Source of the DNA: Gammaproteobacteria bacterium RIFCSPHIGHO2_12_FULL_37_14
GTDB taxonomy: Bacteria; Pseudomonadota; Gammaproteobacteria; DSM-16500
Assembly (NCBI GenBank): GCA_001801485.1
Contig: MGXV01000065.1
Location: 1-56,802 of the forward strand
DNA: 56,802 nucleotides
Direction: 5' to 3'
Shown in pieces: positions 34,853 through 44,767 of this stretch. The first letter of the stretch is position 1. Each line of letters opens with the position of its first letter. The position numbers and the translations under genes are program-made. Below the pieces are notes generated by a model that saw nothing but the letters and a program-made list of their open reading frames with translations, did not search any database and was not told the DNA's origin.

Positions 34853-37129
34853 ATGAAAGAACTCATTCAAGATTGGAAAAAACTATTTTCATCGCAAGGG
34901 CTTACCGAGGATCTCTTTGCCGGAGCAATCGTCGCCAGTGTCGCCATTCCACTCTCATTAGCCATTGCACTTGCCAGTGGTGTTCCGCCGGAAGCAGGAT
35001 TAATCACAGCCATTGTCGCTGGAATTGTTTGCGCGCTTTTTGGTAGTAGCCAACTTGCTGTTAGCGGCCCAGCTGCTGCTATGGCCGTACTGATTGCTAC
35101 TGCCATTCAAAAGTTTGGATTAAGCGGAATTTATATTATTGGCATTGGTTGCGGAATTTTACAATTAGCTACAGGAGTTTTTAGATTAGGATTCCTGATT
35201 CGCTTTGTGCCTATGCCAGTCATTGCAGGTTTCACCGCTGGAATTGGCGCAATTATTTTAATTGGTCAATTTCCCCGCATTCTTGGTCTAGCTCCTGCGT
35301 CAGATACTCATTTAGCTGATGTTGTTCTTTATATCTCTCGCTCTGCTGATCAAATTCAATGGCCTACACTATGGTTAGCTTTACTGACATTAGCCATTAC
35401 TTTCTCTTTGCCGCGTATTTTGCCGCGCTATCCCGCTCCGCTGATTGCTGTCATCGCAGTTAGTTTAATTCCTTGGCTATTTAATATTCCCATTGAAACG
35501 ATCGGCAATATACCAAGATCATTTTCCTTATCTCTGCCTTCATGGACAGCATTTTCAAGCAATGCAGCCTTAATGGAATTAGTAGCAGATATTTTTCTGG
35601 TATACATTCTTGCTTCACTAGAAACACTACTATCATCTAGTGCCGTTGATAAAATGACTCGAGCGAAACCTTATAACCCAGATCAAGAATTAATTGGGCA
35701 AGGGTTAGGAAACATTGCCTCTGCCATATTTGGAGGCATTCCTGTCACCAGCGTCATCGCTCGCTCTGCTCTGAATGTACAAGCCGGTGCTAAAACTCGT
35801 CGGGCCGCTATCTTTCATGCAATTTTTCTGCTCTTTGCAATTTATTTATTTGCACCACAAATTAGCCGCATTCCTATGGCTGCTCTAGCGGGCATTCTCA
35901 TCTCTGTCGCACTGCGTATGTGTCATCCACGCGAGTTTCTGGAGTTTTGGCATACATCTCGCGAAGAAGCTCTTATTTACCTGATTACTTTTATCGTCAT
36001 TGTCAGTGCAGATTTGCTCATGGGTGTGCAAGTCGGAATAGCAGCGGCACTCATTGTTGCTCTGATCAGACTCACCTATGTCAAAACCACTATCCATCAA
36101 GAAAGTAATCGACCAACACAACTGTGCATCGATGGACCACTTACTTTTTTATCTACTTCGCGCTTAGATAGCATGATTGCAAAGTTAACAGCATCTGACT
36201 TGCAACATGGTGTTATTTTTGATTTATCACGTGTACCTTTAGCAGATACATCTGGCGCATCACATTTGATTCAATTAATTGAACAACTACAAACAAAATC
36301 AGCAAGAATCGCATTACAAGGTATTAAGCCCTCTTGTCGAAAAGTGCTGTTATCAGTCAAATCAAATATTGATCTGGCTAAATTAATTGCTACTGACATG
36401 GCAGAGTTATTTGATATTTTACATTTAGATAAACAGGATCATAGTCTAGATAGATTAAGCTATGGTGTGGAAAATTTCAAAAGACACCATCGTGGCGCAT
36501 ATAAATTCTTATTTAAAAAATTAGCCTGGGAACAAAATCCACATACATTTTTTATTGCTTGTTCCGATAGTCGCATCAATCCAAATTTAATTACCTCAAC
36601 TGAACCAGGCGAATTATTTGTATTACGTAATGTAGGAAATATTATTCCTCCTTGCCATACCACTGATATTCATGGTGAAAGCGCTGCTATAGAATTTGCT
36701 ATTGGCTTGCTAAAAGTAAAAGAAATTGTTATCTGTGCTCATTCAGGTTGTGGTGCAATAAAAGAATTAATTTCTGGCACTATCTTTCTTCCTGAAAATC
36801 AATCGCGATATCCTGGAATCGCTAAATGGCTAAAAATATTAAATAATATTCGTAGTGAATTTCCAACAAATGTGACAGCAGAACATGCAGCTAAATTAAA
36901 TGCGCTTTATCAGTTGGAGCAACTAAAAACATATCCGATTGTACAAGAAAAACTAAACGCGAAAGAAATCAGAATTCGAGTTTGGTTTTATGATATAGGC
37001 AAAGCAGAATTAGAAGAGTGGGATGAACAAAAAAATATGTTTCTAATCATTGGTTCCGAAGAATTTTGCTCTTTAGAAAGACGTATACAATCAGGTAGTC
37101 AATATCAATCACCTATCATACCAGAGTAA
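34853..37129 (+). CDS. SulP-family anion transporter fused to STAS and beta-carbonic anhydrase domains
   Basis: A 758-residue three-domain protein. SulP membrane domain (~1-395, about 12-14 segments, AGAIVASVAIPLSLAIALASG and SGPAAAMAVLIA near the start); STAS domain (~410-520, FDLSRVPLADTSGASHLI); then a beta-carbonic anhydrase (~535-740) with C570-S-D572-S-R574 and H630-SGC633 supplying zinc and the Asp/Arg dyad. SulP-carbonic anhydrase fusions are known and are thought to couple bicarbonate import to CO2/HCO3- conversion. The catalytic residues are intact. The ~290 nt upstream (34564-34852) hold no gene I can support. Confidence 0.92.
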   Translation: MKELIQDWKKLFSSQGLTEDLFAGAIVASVAIPLSLAIALASGVPPEAGLITAIVAGIVCALFGSSQLAVSGPAAAMAVLIATAIQKFGLSGIYIIGIGCGILQLATGVFRLGFLIRFVPMPVIAGFTAGIGAIILIGQFPRILGLAPASDTHLADVVLYISRSADQIQWPTLWLALLTLAITFSLPRILPRYPAPLIAVIAVSLIPWLFNIPIETIGNIPRSFSLSLPSWTAFSSNAALMELVADIFLVYILASLETLLSSSAVDKMTRAKPYNPDQELIGQGLGNIASAIFGGIPVTSVIARSALNVQAGAKTRRAAIFHAIFLLFAIYLFAPQISRIPMAALAGILISVALRMCHPREFLEFWHTSREEALIYLITFIVIVSADLLMGVQVGIAAALIVALIRLTYVKTTIHQESNRPTQLCIDGPLTFLSTSRLDSMIAKLTASDLQHGVIFDLSRVPLADTSGASHLIQLIEQLQTKSARIALQGIKPSCRKVLLSVKSNIDLAKLIATDMAELFDILHLDKQDHSLDRLSYGVENFKRHHRGAYKFLFKKLAWEQNPHTFFIACSDSRINPNLITSTEPGELFVLRNVGNIIPPCHTTDIHGESAAIEFAIGLLKVKEIVICAHSGCGAIKELISGTIFLPENQSRYPGIAKWLKILNNIRSEFPTNVTAEHAAKLNALYQLEQLKTYPIVQEKLNAKEIRIRVWFYDIGKAELEEWDEQKNMFLIIGSEEFCSLERRIQSGSQYQSPIIPE

Positions 37130-37133
37130 TGAT

Positions 37134-37217
37134 TGCCGAGGGCCGGAATCGAACCGGCATGAGGTCACCCTCACCGGTTTTTGAGACCGGCGCGTCTACC
37201 TATTCCGCCACCCCGGC
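37134..37217 (-). tRNA. tRNA-Leu (anticodon CAA)
   Basis: Minus-strand class II tRNA of 84 nt. The acceptor GCCGGGG pairs with CCTCGGC (one G-U), then discriminator A; CCA is not encoded. The anticodon stem CCGGT/ACCGG encloses CTCAAAA (anticodon CAA). A long variable arm (GAGGGTGACCTC region) and T arm GCCGG-TTCGATT-CCGGC are visible. It sits 4 nt after the SulP fusion stop, on the opposite strand. Confidence 0.95.
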
Positions 37218-37387
37218 GTCATCGCGAAAGTATATCAGGTTGATTATGATTTGGAAGCGCGGAAAAAGAAGATTGATAAAAAATTGCAAAAAATTAAGCG
37301 AATCATCAATTATACAGCCTAATACCCCCATAAAGCCCGTGGTTATTATATAATAAGTATATATCTTCACTACACGAAGCAACTATT

Positions 37388-38722
37388 ATGCACAAATTGA
37401 AAGCATTTATATTCTTATTATTCGCACTATTTTCAATGAGCTGCTTCGCCGCTGAAGAAGTTGAAAAATCGCCTGAAAAAGCAATTGTTTTAGAAATAAA
37501 TAGTGCTATTGGTCCTGCCACACAAGACTACATCCGGCGAGGGATTGATTATGCAGAAAAAGAACATGCTGCAGCAATTATTATTCAATTAAATACACCT
37601 GGTGGACTCGAGACTTCTATGCGTGGCATTAATGAAGCCATTATTACATCGCCTGTTCCTGTTATTGCATATGTTTTTCCTGCTGGTGCTCGAGCTGCAA
37701 GTGCCGGTACCTTTATTATGTATGCTAGCCATCTTGCAGCAATGGCATCTGGTACAAACATCGGCGCTGCCTCTCCAGTCAATATTTTATCCACTGATGA
37801 AAAACATTCTGGTACTAAAAGCACTGTAGAAAATAAAGCAACGAATGATGCCTCAGCTTATATGCGCAGTATTGCTCAACTTCGTGGAAGAAATGCAGAT
37901 TGGGCAGAGCTGGCTGTACGTCATGCAGCAAGCTTATCTGCGAATGAAGCAAAACGTTTAAAAGTCATCGATGAAATAGCCGATGATTATCCATCCCTGT
38001 TAAAAAAAATGGATGGGCATAATGTTTTAGTGCAAGGAATTCCCGAAAAAATATCTACTAAAAATCTTGAACTTGAAAGGATAGCGCCCGATTGGCGCTA
38101 TCAGTTTTTGAATTTTTTAACTAATCCTAATATCGTTTATTTACTTATTCTCGTCGCATTGTATGGTTTGTTTTTCGAATTTTCTAGTCCAGGATTAATC
38201 TTACCTGGTGTAGCAGGAGTGATTGCATTATTGCTGGTGCTATATGCATTTCAACTAGTGCCAATCAATTATACAGGATTGACTTTAGTCATCATTGGAA
38301 TTTCTTTTATCATTTTTGAAATCTTCATCACGAGTCATGGCATATTGGGTATAGGTGGCGTCATTGCATTTATCATCGGCTCCATTATGTTGTTTGACAT
38401 TAACGATCCTAATTATCAAGTTGCTTTATCACTGATATTAATCATGAGTATTACGACTGCCTTATTTTTCTTGGTTATTCTTAATATGGTATTAAAATCA
38501 CATAAAAAAGCTATTATTACGGGAAAAGAAGGTTTAATCGGTAGTGAAGGTGTTGTGATGAGCACCATGAATGAACAAGTGATTGTTCAGGTATTAGGAG
38601 AAATCTGGGAAGCAAGAGCACCTTTCATGTTAGATCCTGGACAAAAAATCAAAGTTACTCATATTCATGGGTTGATATTATTTGTAGAGCCTATCGGTGA
38701 AATTAAAGCAACACCTAAATAA
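37388..38722 (+). CDS. NfeD-family membrane serine protease (stomatin-operon partner type)
   Basis: A 444-residue protein with a signal peptide (FIFLLFALFSMSCFA), a ClpP/SppA-like protease domain (IIIQLNTPGGLETSM, AYVFPAGARAASAGTFIMYA with the presumed catalytic Ser), four membrane segments (~240-360) and a C-terminal OB-fold NfeD domain (GLIGSEGVVMSTMNEQVIVQVLGEIWEA). This is the long NfeD1b form. Homologues cut or regulate stomatin/prohibitin-like (SPFH) proteins; no SPFH gene is adjacent. Its end overlaps the hemD start by 26 nt. Confidence 0.88.
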   Translation: MHKLKAFIFLLFALFSMSCFAAEEVEKSPEKAIVLEINSAIGPATQDYIRRGIDYAEKEHAAAIIIQLNTPGGLETSMRGINEAIITSPVPVIAYVFPAGARAASAGTFIMYASHLAAMASGTNIGAASPVNILSTDEKHSGTKSTVENKATNDASAYMRSIAQLRGRNADWAELAVRHAASLSANEAKRLKVIDEIADDYPSLLKKMDGHNVLVQGIPEKISTKNLELERIAPDWRYQFLNFLTNPNIVYLLILVALYGLFFEFSSPGLILPGVAGVIALLLVLYAFQLVPINYTGLTLVIIGISFIIFEIFITSHGILGIGGVIAFIIGSIMLFDINDPNYQVALSLILIMSITTALFFLVILNMVLKSHKKAIITGKEGLIGSEGVVMSTMNEQVIVQVLGEIWEARAPFMLDPGQKIKVTHIHGLILFVEPIGEIKATPK

Positions 38723-39500
38723 TCTTACTATCTTAGTCACACGCCCTCATCCAGCAGGAGCAGAGCTCTGTGATTTAATTGAATTGCACGGTGGTCATGC
38801 CATCCACTTACCGACTATTACATTTGAATCCCTCATTAACGAGAAAAACTTTATAGATTCAATCAGACTCATTGGACAACAAAATTGCTTAATTTTTATT
38901 AGTCCGCAAGCAGTCTATGCTAGTATTTCTGTTTTACGTCGAGAATGGCCAGACCTTCCGCCTTATGTTAAGCTTGCTGCAATAGGTGGAGGAACAGCAA
39001 AGGCCTTGCTTCATGCTGGTTATCAGGCCACCATTCAACCAAAAGAAAATTGGGGTAGTGAAGAATTTTTAGCTTTACCTGAGTTTCAATCTCTTATTAA
39101 GCAAAAAATTGCAATTATTCGTGGCGAGGATGGTCGAGAATTATTAGAACAAACGTTAACAGCTCGTGGAGCACATGTTTTATCTATTCTTGCCTATCGA
39201 CGTGTGCTACCAAAGATAAACATAAAATCATATCAAATGCTTTTAAAACAAAATACGATTGATACAATGATTATTACATCTGGTGAGGGAATAAGAAATT
39301 TAATGAAAATGATTGAGCAAACACTACATCCTTTTTTATTGACTATTCCACTGATTGTGGTGAGTGAAAGAATAAAAAAGCTTGCGCATGATTTAGGTTT
39401 TCAGACAATATGGGTCGCCCGTAATGCAAGCCATCATGCCATTTTAGAATTTCTGGCAGAAAAGAGGAAGGAATTATGCCTAATGAAAACAAATCCCTAA
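38697..39500 (+). CDS. hemD: Uroporphyrinogen-III synthase
   Basis: Cyclises hydroxymethylbilane to uroporphyrinogen III in heme synthesis; 267 residues. Two-lobed HemD pattern: ILVTRPHPAGAELCDLIELHGG at the start, IFISPQAVYASI, AAIGGGTAKALLHAGY, IIRGEDGRELLEQTLTARGA and MIITSGEGIRNLM. The start is GTG at 38697 inside nfeD; no later start precedes the conserved TILVTRP block. hemC, the usual upstream partner, is not here. It overlaps hemX by 25 nt. Confidence 0.88.
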   Translation: MKLKQHLNNLTILVTRPHPAGAELCDLIELHGGHAIHLPTITFESLINEKNFIDSIRLIGQQNCLIFISPQAVYASISVLRREWPDLPPYVKLAAIGGGTAKALLHAGYQATIQPKENWGSEEFLALPEFQSLIKQKIAIIRGEDGRELLEQTLTARGAHVLSILAYRRVLPKINIKSYQMLLKQNTIDTMIITSGEGIRNLMKMIEQTLHPFLLTIPLIVVSERIKKLAHDLGFQTIWVARNASHHAILEFLAEKRKELCLMKTNP

Positions 39501-40522
39501 ACCAAGAGCCCACTCGTTTCAAATGGGCAAATATTGGAATATATTTTTCAACTTTTGCTATTATTATACTTATTTTTGCTGCTAGTTATGCTTATTTTCG
39601 ATTAACAACTATCACCATCACGTTAACAAAAATCGTTGCAAACTTAGAAAATAAATTCACCGGTGTTCAAAATAATTTTACTATTTTGCAACGCTCAGTT
39701 AACGATTTTGAGACAACCATACAAAAATCACAAGAATTAGCTAACAAACAGGAACAAATTCTTGCTGATTGGCAAACTGCTCAAGAAGGTAATCTTGATA
39801 AATGGCATATTGCTGAAGCTCAGCATTTAGTTAGATTGGCAAGCGATCATGCACAATTACCCAATGCGCAAGCAATTACAATTGCATTATTACAACGTGC
39901 ATCACAAGCATTGCAACATGTCAAAGATCCACAAGTTGCAACTCTACAAAAAACATTAGCTGCCGATATTACTACTATAGAGAATCAGCCATCAATCAAT
40001 GTGAATGAATTATATTTGCAATTGTCTAATGTGGATAAGCAACTCAATCAACTACCCTTACCGATTATGCAAGTTAAACAAGATTCTGCCTTGACTGAAC
40101 ACGAAAAAACTACCACATCTTGGTGGCAAAAAGGTTTGAATCGTTCTTGGCAAATGCTTAAACAAGTGGTTGTCGTTCATTACAATGGCACGAATACTTT
40201 ACCTCTCATTATTCCAGATGAGAAAATTTTTCTTTATCAAAATCTTCATGCCAAAATTGAAAATGCAATGTGGGGTTTGCTTCATCATAATCCGATTGTT
40301 TATCAATCCAGCTTACAAAGCGCTCTTGACTGGATACAACAATATTTTGTGCAAGACGCTGAAATTACGCGAAACGTGATACAAAATTTACAGCTGTTAC
40401 AAAAAATAAACGTTCAACCGTCTATTATTAATCTTTCTGCAACGTTACAACTATTTGATGATTATGTTGTGGGAGGGAAAATCCCCCCTAACCCCTCAAT
40501 AACGAATCACCCTCTTTTTTAA
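39476..40522 (+). CDS. hemX: HemX-like membrane protein, C-terminus rewritten by a repeat
   Basis: A 348-residue inner-membrane protein: one N-terminal helix (~20-42), then a long helical periplasmic domain (coiled coil ~45-95; HIAEAQHLVRLASDHAQL is a HemX hallmark). Its function is not settled; it is conserved between hemD and hemY. GAGGAAGGA lies before the ATG at 39476. The last ~16 residues (GGKIPPNPSITNHPLF) and the stop codon are encoded by the two-hairpin repeat beginning at 40478, so the native C-terminus was replaced or extended by the insertion. Confidence 0.85.
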   Translation: MPNENKSLNQEPTRFKWANIGIYFSTFAIIILIFAASYAYFRLTTITITLTKIVANLENKFTGVQNNFTILQRSVNDFETTIQKSQELANKQEQILADWQTAQEGNLDKWHIAEAQHLVRLASDHAQLPNAQAITIALLQRASQALQHVKDPQVATLQKTLAADITTIENQPSINVNELYLQLSNVDKQLNQLPLPIMQVKQDSALTEHEKTTTSWWQKGLNRSWQMLKQVVVVHYNGTNTLPLIIPDEKIFLYQNLHAKIENAMWGLLHHNPIVYQSSLQSALDWIQQYFVQDAEITRNVIQNLQLLQKINVQPSIINLSATLQLFDDYVVGGKIPPNPSITNHPLF

Positions 40523-40559
40523 AAGAGGGTCGGCACGCTTTTTGTGCCGGGGAGATTTT
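40478..40559. repeat. Two-hairpin palindromic element (full copy) at the hemX end
   Basis: Outer ends AAAATCCCCC (40478) and GGGGAGATTTT (40549-40559) are near inverted repeats. Inside are a 10-bp hairpin ACCCTCTTTT / AAAAGAGGGT (40509-40518 / 40521-40530) and a 6-bp hairpin CGGCAC / GTGCCG (40531-40536 / 40544-40549). The hemX stop TAA sits at the loop of the first hairpin. A related copy with different but still self-complementary stems is at 56603-56650. It has no coding capacity for a transposase, so it is a MITE- or REP-like unit. Confidence 0.7.
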
Positions 40560-40626
40560 CAAAAGCATTGCAAAGAGGCGAACCAACCACCCTCTTTTAA
40601 AAGCATTTTTGCGACGGGGAAATTTT
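40560..40626. repeat. Degenerate second copy of the palindromic element, hemX-hemY gap
   Basis: Follows the full copy directly. ACCACCCTCTTTTAAAAG (40587-40602 region) repeats the first-hairpin half, and GCGACGGGGAAATTTTT (40611-40626) repeats the G-rich end, while AAAAGCATTGCAAAGAG (40561) resembles an internal part. It looks like a rearranged partial copy. The hemY ribosome site AGGAG follows it immediately. Confidence 0.5.
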
Positions 40627-40641
40627 TAGGAGCAAATCTAT

Positions 40642-41829
40642 ATGTGGCGTCTACTAATATTTTTATTGTTTCTTATTGGCTCGGTGTGGGCGGGATTAGA
40701 AATTATTCGTCATCCGGGTTATCTCTTCATTATTTATCAATCCTGGATTGTTCAAATGCCCTTATGGTTTGCATTGATCAGCTTCATTGTCGCATTAATT
40801 ATTTTTTATTTATTAATTAATAGTATTGATCAATTGCGATGGATAGGATTTCGTTTGAAAAATTGGCTGCGATTCCGCCGAGCAAATCGATCTTACAGTA
40901 AAACGCACGATGGCTTAACGATGTTAATTGAAAGCCGTTGGAAAAAAGCTGAGCGCCTGTTGCTTGCAGGTATTAATCAGGCTACCGATCCATTGATTAA
41001 TTATTTAGGTTTAGCAAAAGCTGCGCATGAACAAAAAGATTTTGATAATCGCGATCGTTATATTAAAAAAGCTTATCAGTTAGCACCAGAAGCTTCCTTA
41101 GCCATAGGATTGGTGCAAGCCGATTTAGAGATAGCGCAAGGAAATTTTGAACAAGCAATTGCAACACTCTCTTGTTTGCAGCAAAAAATGCCGCTTCAAC
41201 CTAGAATGTTAAAACTTCTAGAAAAAATATATGTTCATCTAGCTGACTGGAAAAATTTGCAAACCCTGCTTCCAAGCTTACGAAAAGCTAAGCTCATTAC
41301 TACCGAACAAGCAGAACTTTTTGAAAAAAATATTTATTGTGAATTATTACGATCTCATCTTAATAAAAATCTAGATGATATCCAAAGCCTTTGGAATGAC
41401 ATCCCAAGAAGCATAAAAAAAAATCCCGAGGTAGTGTATGAATATGTTAAACAACTGCTACACTATGCAAACACTACTGAAGTTGAAGCATTAATTCGCA
41501 AAACGCTTAAATACCATTGGCATGCTGAATTAGTAAAAATCTATGGTACTCTACCCTACTCACAACTTAATCGACAGTTGGTTATTGTTAGCGCTTGGGT
41601 AAAGACTTATGGGCAACATCCCGAATTATTATTAACACTAGGTAGATTATGTGTGCGTTTACAATTGTGGGGAAAAGCAAAAGATTATTTTGAAAAATGT
41701 CTTGCGCTTGGACACAATCCTGAAGCCTCTTATGATTATGGTATGCTACTAGAACAACTAGGTGAGCCGGAAGCAGCGATGAAACAATATCGAAAAGGCT
41801 TAAAAAGTAGCCAACATTCTTCCATTTAA
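40642..41829 (+). CDS. hemY: HemY-like TPR membrane protein
   Basis: A 395-residue protein with two N-terminal membrane helices (~4-22 and ~42-62) followed by a TPR-rich domain (FDNRDRYIKKAYQLAPEASLA, GNFEQAIATLSCLQQKMPLQP and a final ASYDYGMLLEQLGEPEAAMKQYRKGL). This is the gammaproteobacterial HemY of the hemCDXY operon, not the Gram-positive oxidase of the same name; its biochemical role is unsettled. AGGAG is 11 nt before the ATG. The repeat cluster separates it from hemX. Confidence 0.88.
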   Translation: MWRLLIFLLFLIGSVWAGLEIIRHPGYLFIIYQSWIVQMPLWFALISFIVALIIFYLLINSIDQLRWIGFRLKNWLRFRRANRSYSKTHDGLTMLIESRWKKAERLLLAGINQATDPLINYLGLAKAAHEQKDFDNRDRYIKKAYQLAPEASLAIGLVQADLEIAQGNFEQAIATLSCLQQKMPLQPRMLKLLEKIYVHLADWKNLQTLLPSLRKAKLITTEQAELFEKNIYCELLRSHLNKNLDDIQSLWNDIPRSIKKNPEVVYEYVKQLLHYANTTEVEALIRKTLKYHWHAELVKIYGTLPYSQLNRQLVIVSAWVKTYGQHPELLLTLGRLCVRLQLWGKAKDYFEKCLALGHNPEASYDYGMLLEQLGEPEAAMKQYRKGLKSSQHSSI

Positions 41830-41894
41830 GTGATGACTCATAAATTTATGTTTTGAATTTCAACAATATCTTAAAAAATATACTCAAATAAACC

Positions 41895-42395
41895 ATGGCC
41901 TTATTAGACATATTACATTTTCCCGATCCTCGACTGCGAATCAAGGCACAAGCTATTACTCACATTGATGATCGATTACGACGCATTGTTGATGATATGT
42001 ATGAAACCATGTATGCCAGCAATGGTGTCGGTTTAGCAGCTACTCAAGTTGGTATTCATCAACAAATTTTTGTCATGGATGTTTCTGAATCACGCGATCA
42101 ACGTTATTGTGTTTTTAACCCTGAAATTCTATCTAAAGAAGGCACCCAACTTGATACTGAGGGCTGCCTTTCAGTGAGTGGTGCATATGACAAGGTTGAA
42201 CGCGCAGCAAAAGTTCATCTTCGTGGAATGAATTTGGAAGGTAAAATTTTTGAATTAGAAGGTAACGGGTTAATGGCGGCTTGTATTCAACATGAAATTG
42301 ATCATTTAAATGGTATTTTATTTATCGATCATCTTTCGCGTTTAAAACAAGAAAGAATTCGTAAAAAAATTGAGAAAAATAAACGTCGAGAGTGA
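41895..42395 (+). CDS. def: Peptide deformylase
   Basis: Metalloenzyme removing the formyl group from nascent peptides; 166 residues. All three motifs are intact: NGVGLAATQ (motif 1), EGCLSVSG (motif 2, metal Cys) and QHEIDHLNG (motif 3, HExxH). It is followed 3 nt later by fmt, forming the standard def-fmt-rsmB order, formylation and deformylation together. Confidence 0.97.
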   Translation: MALLDILHFPDPRLRIKAQAITHIDDRLRRIVDDMYETMYASNGVGLAATQVGIHQQIFVMDVSESRDQRYCVFNPEILSKEGTQLDTEGCLSVSGAYDKVERAAKVHLRGMNLEGKIFELEGNGLMAACIQHEIDHLNGILFIDHLSRLKQERIRKKIEKNKRRE

Positions 42396-42398
42396 GTA

Positions 42399-43334
42399 AT
42401 GAAAATTATCTTTGCCGGCACACCCCAATTTGCAGCCATTGCTTTGCAAGCGCTTATTCAGTCATCGCATCAAATTGTAGCCGTCTATACTCAGGCAGAT
42501 AAACCCTCTGGACGTGGATTAAAGCTTGTTCCAAATCCAGTTAAAGAATTAGCTCTTACTCATCACCTCTCTCTCTATCAACCACTTTCTCTTAAAGACA
42601 AAAATGAACAAGCTATTCTTGCTAAATTGCATGCTGATATCATGATCGTTACAGCTTATGGCATGTTATTACCACCAGAAGTGTTATGTATTCCGCCTTT
42701 AGGATGCATTAATATTCATCCTTCTTTACTGCCACGATGGCGTGGAGCAGCTCCTATTCAACATACTATTTTAGCGGGTGATACAGTGACTGGTGTCAGC
42801 ATCATGCAAATGGACGAAGGATTGGATACAGGACCCGTTTTATTACAAAACAAATACACCATCACTGAGGAGGAAACTTCTCAAACATTAGAGAATCATT
42901 TAGCTAACCTTGGTGCCACCTTGTTGATTGAAACATTAGATTGCCTCGCAAAAAAATCTCTTAGTGCGCAGCCACAAAACAATCAATATGCTACTTATGC
43001 AAAAAAAATTACAAAAAAAGATGCGGAAATAAATTGGGCACAAACTGCAATTGACATTGAGCGGCAAATTCGCGCATATAATCCTTCTCCTGTTGCTTAT
43101 ACGGAATGGAAAAAACAACCTTTGCGCATATGGCAAGCTAAGGCAATATTAGGAAAAAACTCACCTCTACCAGGAACAATCATATCTGCCTCACGAGAAG
43201 GTATTGATATTGCAACCGGTAATGGTCTGCTGAAATTATTGCGCGTTCAACTTCCAGGTGGAAAAATAATATCCGCAAGAGATTTTTATAATGCACAGCA
43301 TGAAAAATTAATTCCTGGCGATATTTTCGCATGA
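42399..43334 (+). CDS. fmt: Methionyl-tRNA formyltransferase
   Basis: Formylates initiator Met-tRNA; 311 residues. The N-terminus is [20 protein letters not shown]; the folate-binding catalytic core reads [17 protein letters not shown] (Asn-His) with the later Asp in [11 protein letters not shown]; the C-terminal OB domain ([12 protein letters not shown]) is present. The rsmB start overlaps its stop (ATGA). Confidence 0.96.
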   Translation: MKIIFAGTPQFAAIALQALIQSSHQIVAVYTQADKPSGRGLKLVPNPVKELALTHHLSLYQPLSLKDKNEQAILAKLHADIMIVTAYGMLLPPEVLCIPPLGCINIHPSLLPRWRGAAPIQHTILAGDTVTGVSIMQMDEGLDTGPVLLQNKYTITEEETSQTLENHLANLGATLLIETLDCLAKKSLSAQPQNNQYATYAKKITKKDAEINWAQTAIDIERQIRAYNPSPVAYTEWKKQPLRIWQAKAILGKNSPLPGTIISASREGIDIATGNGLLKLLRVQLPGGKIISARDFYNAQHEKLIPGDIFA

Positions 43335-44680
43335 GTAATAGTCGAGTCATTGCTGCGCAGATTATTCATCATGTTATCTATGAGGGAAAATCGCTAACTG
43401 ATAGTTTAAATTCAGCTATGAAAACACTTGATCAACGAGATCGGGCATTTGTTCAAGCTATCTGTTATGGTGTTTGTCGATATTATTCACGTTTAGCTTT
43501 CATTTTAAATCTTTTATTAAAAAAGCCCATTTCCAATAAAGAAAGCATTGTTTATGCTTTATTACTAGTTGGCTTATATCAATTAACTGAGATGCATACT
43601 CCACAACATGCCGCCGTAGCGGAAACAGTAGAAGCTACTCTAAAACTTAAAAAACCTTGGGCAAGAGGCTTAGTCAATGCCATCTTGCGTGAATATTTAC
43701 GCCGTGAACAAGAATTAAATGCCCAAGCTGCAACAAATCTTGAAGCGAATTTTTTGCATCCACAATGGTGGATAGCAGCCATTCAACAATCATGGCCACA
43801 ACATTGGCAAACCATTTTGCAAGAAAATAATGCTCAACCTCCTTTCACTTTACGTGTCAATCTCGCACATAAAAGTCGTGAGAAGTATATTAACTTACTC
43901 GAAAATAATGGATATGTTGCCTATCCCATTCCTGAAACAACTTCTGGAATTGTTTTAGAATCGGCATTACCTGTAGAAAAATTACCTGGCTTTGATCAGG
44001 GTGATGTTTCTGTACAAGATGGTGGTGCGCAACTAGCTGCTGAGCTGCTAGATTTAAAACCAGGTTTGCGTGTACTAGATGCCTGTGCTGCACCAGGTGG
44101 GAAATTCATGCATATCTTGGAAATGGAATCTGAGCTATCCACTTGTGTAGCAATTGAAAAAGATTTTAAACGGATGTTACTCGTTAGAGAGAATTTATTG
44201 CGATTATTTAGTACAGAAAGTAATAATAGCAATATCAGTCTGCTTTGTCATGATGCTACTGATATCGCAAGTTGGTGGGATAAGCAACCTTTCGATCGCA
44301 TTTTACTGGATGCGCCTTGCTCTGCAAGCGGCGTCATTCGCCGCCACCCCGATATTAAATTATTACGAAAACCCAATGACATCCGTACACTTGCAGCAAT
44401 CCAACGACAGTTGCTGAATAAACTTTGGTTAACATTAAAACCATCAGGATTACTTTTATATGTAACTTGTTCCATCTTCCCAGAAGAAAATGCACAATTG
44501 GTACAAGAATTTTTATCAGCTCATCTCGATGCTCAGGAAGAAAAATTAACAGTGAGTTGGGGATTACCGGCAACAATCGGTCGACAAATTATTCCCGGCA
44601 TGCATGGCATGGATGGATTTTATTTTGCCAAAATAAAAAAGATTGATGCCGCTAAAACACCTCCCTCTGCATCAGCTTAA
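43331..44680 (+). CDS. rsmB: 16S rRNA (cytosine967-C5)-methyltransferase RsmB
   Basis: A 449-residue m5C methyltransferase. It has an N-terminal NusB-like RNA-binding domain (~5-140) and the catalytic domain with SAM loop [32 protein letters not shown] (motif IV Cys) and [14 protein letters not shown] (motif VI catalytic Cys). It is coupled to fmt by ATGA and ends the operon, 87 nt before the guaC start. Confidence 0.95.
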   Translation: MSNSRVIAAQIIHHVIYEGKSLTDSLNSAMKTLDQRDRAFVQAICYGVCRYYSRLAFILNLLLKKPISNKESIVYALLLVGLYQLTEMHTPQHAAVAETVEATLKLKKPWARGLVNAILREYLRREQELNAQAATNLEANFLHPQWWIAAIQQSWPQHWQTILQENNAQPPFTLRVNLAHKSREKYINLLENNGYVAYPIPETTSGIVLESALPVEKLPGFDQGDVSVQDGGAQLAAELLDLKPGLRVLDACAAPGGKFMHILEMESELSTCVAIEKDFKRMLLVRENLLRLFSTESNNSNISLLCHDATDIASWWDKQPFDRILLDAPCSASGVIRRHPDIKLLRKPNDIRTLAAIQRQLLNKLWLTLKPSGLLLYVTCSIFPEENAQLVQEFLSAHLDAQEEKLTVSWGLPATIGRQIIPGMHGMDGFYFAKIKKIDAAKTPPSASA

Positions 44681-44701
44681 GCGCTCTTGCGACAATTTTA
44701 A

Positions 44702-44729
44702 TTGCCGAATCCAAGGGAATCGCTATACT
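44702..44729 (+). promoter_or_regulatory. Candidate sigma-70 promoter of guaC
   Basis: -35 TTGCCG (44702-44707), 16-nt spacer, -10 TATACT (44724-44729), placing transcription start near 44736 and the guaC ATG about 30 nt later. An upstream TTG reading frame overlaps it, which also argues against that longer guaC start. Pattern match only. Confidence 0.5.
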
Positions 44730-44767
44730 CAATCTATTCTCTTAGGATTATCCATAAAAAGGAAAGT

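Noticed and set aside
40542..40820. 92-codon frame overlapping the hemX-hemY gap
   Set aside because: It lies within the repeats and in another frame of hemY; no ribosome site.
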